Source: Bin55 sp963664665
Lineage (GTDB): Bacteria > Pseudomonadota > Gammaproteobacteria > Pseudomonadales > Azotimanducaceae
Assembly: GCA_963664665.2 (NCBI GenBank)
Contig: CAXXMH010000004.1
Location: forward strand, 248,001-312,000
DNA length: 64,000 nt
Direction: 5' to 3'
Shown here one piece after another: positions 37,181 to 44,481 of this stretch. The notes beneath the pieces were generated by a model. It was not told the DNA's origin. It made no database searches and worked only from the letters and a program-made list of their open reading frames with translations. The first letter of the stretch is position 1. The number at the start of each line of letters is the position of its first letter. The position numbers and the translations under genes were made by a program.

Positions 37181-38458
37181 TTAGCACCCTAGACCTTGTG
37201 CCATCTGAGCATAGCTAGTTAGAGGGAACCCGCTCCTTCTGGTCTCCCACTCAGTCTTTTCAATGACTGTCTGATTTATCAAATCAACCATTCCATCAAA
37301 GTTGCGCAGCGAAGCATCACCAAACGCTTGTTGATCGATGCAATCTCTGTATTGTGGCCACGCATCGTCTTGTGCGTATCGCCAGAAATCACTTTCAAAT
37401 TTCGACCCACGGCAGTAGTGCCAGCCGACAAACATGCCATTGGAGAGTACGTAGTTAATCAGGAAGCGGTTCACCATCGGAGCATCGCTTTCGATTGTTT
37501 CGACAGCTCGATTCAAGCGCATATGAAGGACCATTCCAATCTCCATTTGTGCAAAACCGATCGCTGTTGCTTCAAGAGGTTCCATAAACGCGCCGGCGTT
37601 GCCGATTCGAGCGATTACTCCATCGTAGATCTGACGGTGCAAGAAGTTGGGAAATGGAATCGTGGCACGTTGCTCGAAGTCCATTACGGCGTCACTTTCG
37701 AGTAACTCGTCAAAGTCCGATTCGACATCTTCTACCCGAGAAATGTCTTGGTTGAAAATGTACCCGTATGACGTGTGTGCAGTCAGTGGAATCACGAATA
37801 CCCAACCGTGTGGTCGCGCAACCGCTCGTGTGTAGGTGTGCTGCAACACCGGACCTTCACCGGGTGATTCGACGGTAGTGGGGGCGCGGCGGATTATCGC
37901 GGTATTGGTTGGGATGAAAGGGATATTAAAGTGCTGTTCGGGGTTAATTTCTCTAGGAAAACCCCGAGCGTCAAATACTAAGTCGTATCGTTCCGGCGGC
38001 ATCTCTTCGAATTCCACTAGAGCGCTGCCGTCCACCCGCTTGATATTGGTTACATTCGCATCAATATGAGTTGCTCGAATGCTCTCGTGGAGCAGATCTC
38101 CGAGGAGGTCCGCGGAAAGATGGTATGCATAGCACACCTGTTGTGGGGTGAAATAGTGGGTGAAGTCTTGATTGAGTCGGCCCCAGCCTTCAAATGCAAC
38201 GCCGTATTTACGGGTACCGTTGAGACGTTGTTGCACAGTTTCGTGCGGTATCTTGGTAAAGTCGTGTAGTTGCTGGACCAAACTCGGCCAGCTTCCTTCT
38301 CCTACGCCTATTACTGGAATCCGCGAATCGAAAATGTGGTGAAGTTCGAAGTCTCCGTCTGGAAGCTGATGCGTTATGGTCGCGGCCGCGAGGGAACCCG
38401 CTGTGCCTCTACCTACGACCGCTATCTTTCGTAAGGATTTGCGTCCGGGTTGTATCAC
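37181..38458 (-). CDS. Flavin-dependent tryptophan halogenase-like protein
   Basis: 425 residues. The FAD-binding motif is G16-x-G18-x-x-G21 in VVGRGTAGSLAA. The catalytic Lys of PrnA-like halogenases is matched by K84 in NGTRKYGVAFEGW, and the EPLEATAI motif (294-300) matches the active-site Glu/flavin strap. The hallmark WxWxIP reads W219-V-F221-V-I-P, so the second Trp is Phe. These enzymes use FADH2, halide and O2 to chlorinate or brominate an indole; some relatives hydroxylate instead. The only tryptophan in the nearby precursor core is its last residue, a natural substrate. It starts at GTG and sits divergent from the precursor gene, about 540 bp away. No flavin reductase is adjacent. 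Confidence 0.85.
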   Translation of the reverse strand: MIQPGRKSLRKIAVVGRGTAGSLAAATITHQLPDGDFELHHIFDSRIPVIGVGEGSWPSLVQQLHDFTKIPHETVQQRLNGTRKYGVAFEGWGRLNQDFTHYFTPQQVCYAYHLSADLLGDLLHESIRATHIDANVTNIKRVDGSALVEFEEMPPERYDLVFDARGFPREINPEQHFNIPFIPTNTAIIRRAPTTVESPGEGPVLQHTYTRAVARPHGWVFVIPLTAHTSYGYIFNQDISRVEDVESDFDELLESDAVMDFEQRATIPFPNFLHRQIYDGVIARIGNAGAFMEPLEATAIGFAQMEIGMVLHMRLNRAVETIESDAPMVNRFLINYVLSNGMFVGWHYCRGSKFESDFWRYAQDDAWPQYRDCIDQQAFGDASLRNFDGMVDLINQTVIEKTEWETRRSGFPLTSYAQMAQGLGC

Positions 38459-38998
38459 TTTGAGATACTCCTCATCCTGTCCAACTCCACATCCCTAAGT
38501 GTTCGCGCGATTTGAATTCCTGATCAATCATGGCAGGATCGCAACGGCGCTTGTAGTTCAGCCAGTGCGCGCGAGGTGTTCATCGGAAACCCACCGAATC
38601 TTAGCCATTGCAAATTTAGTCCCCAGAAGTTGCCGAAAACGGAATGAATCAAATTCGCATACCGAGCGCGTTGAAAGAATTTAGTTACTAACGCGAGAGA
38701 GGTTAGCGGCTACAAGCTGAAGGACAATAGTCGCAATTCAAGCATGGGGATGTTCATGAAGGTTACCAACGGGGTGTATTTACCGTCCTCGAGCGATCGA
38801 GAAAACATAGAGGTCGCATCACCGCGTACGTTCGTTAGTTGAGGCATGGTTGAACTTTCGAGGACGCTGAAGAAAAGTCTTGAATTTCAATAAGAATGAG
38901 TAAACTTTGCTGACGAACGTCGTACCGGACGGCTCCGCTTGTGGCGTGACACATCGCTGAGCACGAACGGCTGAACACCGAGCATGGAGGAAAATGCG
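38459..38998. other. Intergenic region upstream of the RiPP precursor
   Basis: About 540 bp of AT-richer DNA between the divergent halogenase and precursor genes, so it must hold both promoters. Candidate -35-like TTGAA hexamers occur near 38849 and 38880 but no convincing sigma70 pair or Fur box was seen. No ORF with a recognisable domain. Confidence 0.5.
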
Positions 38999-39250
38999 AT
39001 GAGAAGTGGCGACGACATGTTGAAGCAAATCGTTGAGAAATCTTCACTCGATACAGGATTTCGGCAGCAGCTTCTCTCCGATCCTAAAAGCGCCATCAGT
39101 CAGGAATTGGGAATAACAATTCCAGAATCGATGAAGATTGAGGTTCATGAGAGCGATATGCAAACGGTCCATCTTGCGTTACCGCCGGATCCGAATATCA
39201 CCGAAGAGCAGCTCGAAGCTATATCAGCTGGGCTGTGTTGTTGCTGGTAA
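38999..39250 (+). CDS. RiPP precursor: NHLP leader with five-residue core LCCCW
   Basis: 83 residues. An NHLP-family (nitrile hydratase-like leader) domain fills residues 1-78: a helical start (MLKQIVEKSSLDTGFRQQLL), SDPKSAISQELGITIPESMKIEVHE, then HLALPPDPNITEEQLEAISAG. The leader ends in an AG site of the GG/AG type cut by C39 peptidases. Only LCCCW remains after it. The ATG at 38999 is chosen over 38984 because a perfect GGAGG lies 8 bp before 38999 and overlaps the earlier ATG. Three adjacent Cys suit YcaO cyclisation, and the C-terminal Trp suits the halogenase. A strong terminator follows at once, so the peptide is made from its own short, probably abundant transcript. Confidence 0.9.
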   Translation: MRSGDDMLKQIVEKSSLDTGFRQQLLSDPKSAISQELGITIPESMKIEVHESDMQTVHLALPPDPNITEEQLEAISAGLCCCW

Positions 39251-39321
39251 AGTAAACCAGTCGATGAAAGCTGAGTCGGATCATCCGACAGGCAGCCTTC
39301 AGCAGATAAATAGTTAATAGT

Positions 39322-39357
39322 GAATCCCGTCCTGATTTCAGGGCGGGATTCCTTTAT
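39322..39357 (+). terminator. Strong Rho-independent terminator after the precursor gene
   Basis: A 14-bp stem: GAATCCCGTCCTGA pairs with TCAGGGCGGGATTC (one G-T wobble), followed by CCTTTATTT. It lies 72 bp after the precursor stop and before the convergent unknown gene, so it ends the precursor transcript and could protect its 3' end. Confidence 0.85.
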
Positions 39358-39375
39358 TTAGGTTCCATTCAAATA

Positions 39376-40494
39376 TCACGCGTTGACTGCGCTCGAAAGC
39401 ACCATAAAAACATAAGCTTTTGCCTTAGACAACCGATCTCCTTCTAGAACTAGCTTTATGTGGTGAATTCCGCGAAGCAGCACAAAACGACCCGACTTGC
39501 CGAATAGCGTCGTCGGTCTGGTTACCCAGTCAGAGAGAGCAGTTAGTTTCGTCGGGATCACGATACTCTCTTGAGCAAGTGCGTCAAGGAAGGGATCCCA
39601 ATCGGTCAATCCGTCGAGCCAATATCGTGAGTCTTTGGTATATCGTTGCTTGACGATCAGTGTCAGACCAAGTGTTGGTCCAATTCCGCTTTCCTGTACG
39701 TCGATATTCGCTCCAGTTCGAACAATGGTCACACGTTCCTTAAATCTAGAAATCACCTCTTCAACCGCGGAGAACTCGCCGGCCCAATTGAGATCTTGAA
39801 GATAGGAACAGATTTGTCGCTCGCTTGTGAACCCCATCACGGCCAGGCGGATGGATCGCGCACGAGATGGGAACACGCCGAACGAGTCCATTCGTGTATC
39901 GTGTGGCTGAGCAAGGTACGCTTCTCTGACGTTCTTGCGCTCGGTCTCGCTCACTTCCCAACGTACACACGAGACCAAGGCGTCTGCCAGAAGACTAACG
40001 TCGTCCGCTTGTCCACATTTACCAACGATGGCTCGTTCACCTGGTCTCAAGAATAAACCTGGATCTGAAGGACCATTTACCTGTGCAGAACCGATGTCAT
40101 ACTCCAACATGACTTTGCGACCGACGATCTCCCGCAATTCGGAAGATCTATCCTCCATTTGTTGAAATAACAGGCTTAGCGCTCCGGCGGTTCGATCGTT
40201 CTCGTCGGATTGAGAGAGACTTTCAAAAAACGTTGCAGGTCTTGTGCCGCTTGCGAGTGATACGCCTAGATCGGCGATGGTTTCTGGTTCGTGAAGAGGG
40301 ATCTCGAAACCAAATGGACTTGCTCCCATCGTGATCGGAAGTTTGTTCGTACACTGGAGTATTTGTTGCCAACTTGGCTCACCGATAAGATTCGGCGACA
40401 CCTTATCTCTGAAGTAGCCGAGTAACTCGGCCATTGTGGTTCCCTCATGAACGAGTTGATCTTGAGTTAGTCGAACTGCTTCGTCGATTTCCAT
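39376..40494 (-). CDS. Unknown RiPP-cluster protein
   Basis: 372 residues from the ATG at 40494 (MEIDEAVRL). No catalytic motif recognised. It is mixed alpha/beta without transmembrane segments. The C-terminal pattern (GPTLGLTLIVKQ, a W..FLD stretch, then LRGIHHIKLVLEGD..SKAKAY) recalls conserved hypothetical proteins that I associate from memory with NHLP/lanthipeptide clusters in cyanobacteria; this is a weak link. It lies directly beside the precursor and between it and the Rieske gene. Plausible roles are leader recognition, a scaffold or an undescribed tailoring enzyme. It does not look like the FMN azoline dehydrogenase usually paired with YcaO. Confidence 0.7.
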   Translation of the reverse strand: MEIDEAVRLTQDQLVHEGTTMAELLGYFRDKVSPNLIGEPSWQQILQCTNKLPITMGASPFGFEIPLHEPETIADLGVSLASGTRPATFFESLSQSDENDRTAGALSLLFQQMEDRSSELREIVGRKVMLEYDIGSAQVNGPSDPGLFLRPGERAIVGKCGQADDVSLLADALVSCVRWEVSETERKNVREAYLAQPHDTRMDSFGVFPSRARSIRLAVMGFTSERQICSYLQDLNWAGEFSAVEEVISRFKERVTIVRTGANIDVQESGIGPTLGLTLIVKQRYTKDSRYWLDGLTDWDPFLDALAQESIVIPTKLTALSDWVTRPTTLFGKSGRFVLLRGIHHIKLVLEGDRLSKAKAYVFMVLSSAVNA

Positions 40495-40646
40495 GTTGGC
40501 TCCTCGAACGATATCACGTGCGTTGTGCAAGTAAGTTGGACGCTTGACTGCAAGTCAGTCCGAACTTCCATCACGGCTGAAGGGTGAATCTAAGCTGCAA
40601 TCTAGAAATGAACTGAGCGATTAGCGCGTATTTTGGCTTAAGTCCG

Positions 40647-41828
40647 TTACGCAGTCTCAATTTGAAGTAAATCTCGACCGAGCGCTGATCGATGTGTATT
40701 GTGAATGTGTTGCAGGGCTTCCTCGTTCCGTCCGAGCAGAATCTCCGATTGAATTCCGGCCTCTGCATTGCATTGAATATTCGCCGCTGCCCCATAGTCT
40801 TCGTTAACGACGATGTCTCTGAACCGTGTGATCCTCTCCTCGTACGAAATTCCAAGTTTTTCGATGTGTGGCTGAACTTTGGGGTCTATGTACCAAGTAT
40901 GCGTCGTTCGAGAATTTCAAGGTGAGTTTTGGCCTGGAAAAATACGCAATAGATCGATGCCAAATGCGTCCACAATCATGATGACGTTTGGGTAAATGAA
41001 ATAGAGGGTTGACGTTATTTGTTTGTACGGCCAACGCCCCGGGTCTGACACGAGGAATCGCATAAGATCGAATTTCTGATTGGGATAGACCAATCGAAGA
41101 TTCTTCCCGAAACGGTCGCATATCTGCAAGTTCGCCTTCACTTCTTTGCCGACTGACTGTGCGTGAAGGATGTTGAGGTGGTAGTTCTCTCCGTAGGTAT
41201 CGATTGCTAATTTCCAATTTGCGCGTACATCGATGGTGTATGAGTCGGTTCGAGGATGCGTGGGAATTTGCCAATATGCTAAATCGTCTCGAAGCCCACC
41301 TAAACACTCGTCTTCGTCTATCGGATCACCAGGGATTGGTCGAACCCACAAAGTCCCATACATTTCCGCAGAAGGTAGTTCGATCAGCGGTAATTCCAAT
41401 CGAGACACATTTCCGAAATGTCGATTCTGGTTAATAGCCAACAGAGTTCCGTCGTTGCCGTACGTCCACGCATGAAACGGACACGAGAAGCGATCTTTAC
41501 TACCTCGTCCTTCAGGTACTACGATATTGCCCCGATGCCGACACACGTTTGCGTACGCTCGAAACTGACTTTCTTCATCTCGAACCATAAGGATCGGAAT
41601 ACCCGTCGCATTGTCTGCCCAGTATGTGTTGGGTTCTGGGAGTTCGGACGAGAACCCCATTAACAATGGCGTCTTATGGAAATAAACATCCTGTTCCTGT
41701 GCGAGAAGGTGCGGACATGTGAAATCCTCTAGCGGTGCGCGCATGATGCCGCCGGCATCCAAAGTTGTTCCTTCTTCGATGTGCTCGGTTAGAGCAGTCA
41801 AAATCCGAAGCCGTTCAGATTTGTCCAT
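40647..41828 (-). pseudogene. Rieske oxygenase alpha subunit, interrupted by one in-frame TGA
   Basis: Full frame 393 codons plus stop, with a single TGA at 40917-40919 after residue 303. The N-terminal Rieske [2Fe-2S] site is complete (CRHRGN and CPFHAW, CxH and CxxH). Mononuclear-iron ligands start in ENYHLNILH. The third ligand, an Asp in VNEDYGAA (about 40797-40799), and the C-terminal GRNEEALQHIHNTHR block lie after the TGA, in the same frame. The truncated protein would therefore lack an iron ligand. Family role: O2-dependent hydroxylation or oxidation. Alternatives to nonsense decay are a sequencing error or readthrough; no SECIS-like context was recognised. Confidence 0.8.
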
Positions 41829-42127
41829 GCGCTCAGCGTCCGCTACGCAATTGGAGATCCAGTGTCGAGATCATTGATATTCCGGCTCCAATGTTGTAGA
41901 TCTAAATCGCCACATGTAGTTTCGCGAATGCCTTCGAGATACGCCTTTTTCACTTAAACACAAGGAAGTCTGAGAGCTCACCAAGAGCCGCTTATTTAGA
42001 TTCCAGACCTAAATTCTCACCCCTCGGAAGCGGATGCTATTTTGTCTCCAGTCGATTCTCAGACCTTCGATCGGGCCTTCGTTTCTGGTTCGACTTTATT
42101 CGTGATGATGGGTGAAAATCACCTAAA
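41829..42127. other. Intergenic region, no gene recognised
   Basis: About 300 bp between the YcaO gene end and the Rieske gene start. No ORF or clear hairpin seen. The gap suggests that the Rieske gene may have its own promoter. Confidence 0.4.
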
Positions 42128-44449
42128 TCAAGCTATTACAGGCGTCGGATTCAATTGGGATTCAGCAAACTGGGACTTACGATGCCCCATAGCGACAGGT
42201 ACATCGTAGAGCCGTCCGGGCGCAAATCTTGCCCAAAAGTGGCGCATACCTGGGACAATTACGCGTACTACGGGCATGCCGATGTCTGGACGCGTCTGAT
42301 CAAGGACCAGAAACTCCATGTCCTTGCGTTCGACGAGAGAGCGGCAGAACTCGACGTCGTCTCTCGTGTCATCAGACTCAATGATCGGGTAATCTGAAAA
42401 TGTACGAGGTGACACGTCCGCAGCGGGAATGAGCCAGCCACAGTCCTTCAGCCGGGCGGTTTGCCACCACCAAAGAGCCAAAGGGTCATCAATCATCGGA
42501 CGACCGTCACGAGTTCCTGGTCTCGGTAACCAAGTTAGGCACTGATTCAATTCACAGATTGCACGCTGTGCCGCGATTTGTGGGTGCGCGTGAGAACCCG
42601 CACCGTAAATAACGTCCTCGGTCGGTCCGTCGGGTCGATGTGAGAGCGCGACGAAGGTAGGAATGCCGATATCTGCGGTGACGTCCAGCACCCAGAGCTC
42701 CCTTTCATAATCCGCGTAATAGCTCCGAGCGGACGCTATGAATTCATCATCAAAACTATCTAAATCAACCGCTGGCATTCGCAGTTGGTTATACCACCAG
42801 ATCGCAAACGCGTCTCGCTCAACTAACTCGTAAAACCCTTGGAGAATTGCTTCCTCCATCGTGTTTCCTGCCGCACAGCCATTTGAGTCGGCGAACAGAT
42901 CAGCTGGACCTCGTTGTTCAGCCGCCATGCTGTAGAGCATCGAGGTGGGTAGATAGCGGTGTCGCTGTTGGCTAAGCGACCACATTGGAGTCCAGTCGAT
43001 CTTCGCATTCGGATCAAAACGCGGGGGAACCATGTTATAGAGGTGACCCTTTGCATTGATGCTTTCTGCATTGTCAAGTTGCGCATCGCTGAATAGCTGT
43101 ATGTCGTTGGGGTGGATCGCCTCGTCGTCGACGCCCATTTCAGAGTACGCCTTGCGGGTCCGAATCTCATCGCGATGGTACGAGCCGGAGTACCGTTCAA
43201 TCGCTTCACAAAGTGCGCTGACTTCTGACTGTTCGCGAGTACTTCCTTTTCCAGCGCTCTTGCTGCGCAAGCTGCGCCTTAGAGAACTGAGGCTGCGACT
43301 GCGTATCGCGGGATTGCTGCCGGCCCAGTAAACATGCAGCCACGAATCGGCTTCATCAGTCGTTCGCGTCAGCCAGGTTACTACACCACTGATCGGACTA
43401 ATGACATCTCGGTATTTCTCCAATGTAACAAGAGGTGCGACAGCTCGTACGCCACCACTGTTGCGATGAGTTTTGGGGCTTGAGATCAAATGCAGAGGTT
43501 CTGGGTGTCGGTTTGGATCGTACAACGCTTCGTCTCCGCACGCAGAACACTGTGGACGCCGAATAACTCGATGTTTCGATGTACTAAACGATCGCGTGTC
43601 TATCGCGATAGCGTGCTCGTGAAGTGTTGAGTTCTTTCTCAGAACGACCCATTTGGTGATCTCAGCTGCGATCAATCCGAGAACGGCTTCGAACGTAGTA
43701 GCATCTTTCACGAATGGCTTGAATGCTGCATCATCTCCTGCGACGTTGCGTAGGAAGCTATGGACTTCCTGATGACTGCTCAAGCGGTAGCTCAGACACT
43801 TCCAGCAGGGACCAGATCCGTCTGCTTGGAAGACCGGACCGAATAGGGGTTGTATACCTTGTGGTCGAACGAGCAGCCAGGGTATTTCGACTTCGAGTTG
43901 ATGCTTGTTTATTTCCTCAAGTCCAGTGCCAAGGTAATCGTCACAGCGGACAACCACAAGCTCAGGATCGTCGGCGGCGATCTGTACGCCGGTTGCCTTT
44001 AGTTTCTGGCTTAGTCCTCTGTCGTAGTCCTCAAGGACGTGAATACGCGAATTCGCCAGACATTCTTCTACCCAGACCGGTGATGAGCCAAGGCTCGTCC
44101 AATAAGCTGCTTGGGCTGGGTCCATGTGGTACTCACCCGAAACGACGTAGCCTTTGTTTGCGAGTGACACAATGGCCACGCGTACGTCATGAGCTTTATG
44201 TCGATCGCACAGCATTTCCTCAATCTCTTCAAGAGTGTGTTTGCTGTTCAGCAATGGCAGTAAGTCGGCAGTCAGTTGCCCGTGTAGTAATGTGTTAAAC
44301 GACTCGGAGACAAGCAAGGTCTGCTGCTCACCGATATCGTGAAATCGAAGATGCGGCGTAAGGGTAGGAGACCGAATGAGTCCTTTGTCTGTATCAGTTG
44401 TTAGAGTGAGGATCCCGCTTGCGGGCTCCTGCTTTGAGTTTGATTGCAC
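42128..44449 (-). CDS. Fused E1-like/YcaO azoline cyclodehydratase
   Basis: 773 residues. The first about 330 form an E1-like partner domain with a winged-helix leader-binding start and a structural zinc site (GPCWKC about residue 217 and QCSACG about 298). The YcaO domain follows, with ATP-site motifs ALCEAIERYSG (about 415), GNTMEEAILQGFYELVERDAFA (about 560) and QRAICELNQ (about 650). Fused proteins of this kind, like TruD/PatD, use ATP to turn Cys or Ser/Thr into azolines. The tail ends NPTPVIA, only a partial match to the Pro-rich C-terminus of classic enzymes. It starts at GTG. With a CCC core, up to three thiazolines are predicted. No azoline dehydrogenase was found nearby. Confidence 0.92.
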   Translation of the reverse strand: MQSNSKQEPASGILTLTTDTDKGLIRSPTLTPHLRFHDIGEQQTLLVSESFNTLLHGQLTADLLPLLNSKHTLEEIEEMLCDRHKAHDVRVAIVSLANKGYVVSGEYHMDPAQAAYWTSLGSSPVWVEECLANSRIHVLEDYDRGLSQKLKATGVQIAADDPELVVVRCDDYLGTGLEEINKHQLEVEIPWLLVRPQGIQPLFGPVFQADGSGPCWKCLSYRLSSHQEVHSFLRNVAGDDAAFKPFVKDATTFEAVLGLIAAEITKWVVLRKNSTLHEHAIAIDTRSFSTSKHRVIRRPQCSACGDEALYDPNRHPEPLHLISSPKTHRNSGGVRAVAPLVTLEKYRDVISPISGVVTWLTRTTDEADSWLHVYWAGSNPAIRSRSLSSLRRSLRSKSAGKGSTREQSEVSALCEAIERYSGSYHRDEIRTRKAYSEMGVDDEAIHPNDIQLFSDAQLDNAESINAKGHLYNMVPPRFDPNAKIDWTPMWSLSQQRHRYLPTSMLYSMAAEQRGPADLFADSNGCAAGNTMEEAILQGFYELVERDAFAIWWYNQLRMPAVDLDSFDDEFIASARSYYADYERELWVLDVTADIGIPTFVALSHRPDGPTEDVIYGAGSHAHPQIAAQRAICELNQCLTWLPRPGTRDGRPMIDDPLALWWWQTARLKDCGWLIPAADVSPRTFSDYPIIESDDTRDDVEFCRSLVERKDMEFLVLDQTRPDIGMPVVRVIVPGMRHFWARFAPGRLYDVPVAMGHRKSQFAESQLNPTPVIA

Positions 44450-44481
44450 TGAGGATTCCGTGTTTGAACCAGTCAGCGGTG

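Noticed and set aside
40917..40919. TGA in the Rieske gene as a selenocysteine codon
   Set aside because: No Rieske selenoproteins are known to me, no downstream SECIS-like hairpin was recognised, and TGA is used as a normal stop elsewhere in the window.
43723..44298. A 191-residue + strand open frame opposite the YcaO gene
   Set aside because: Antisense of a clearly conserved E1-like domain; Arg/Ser-rich shadow composition.
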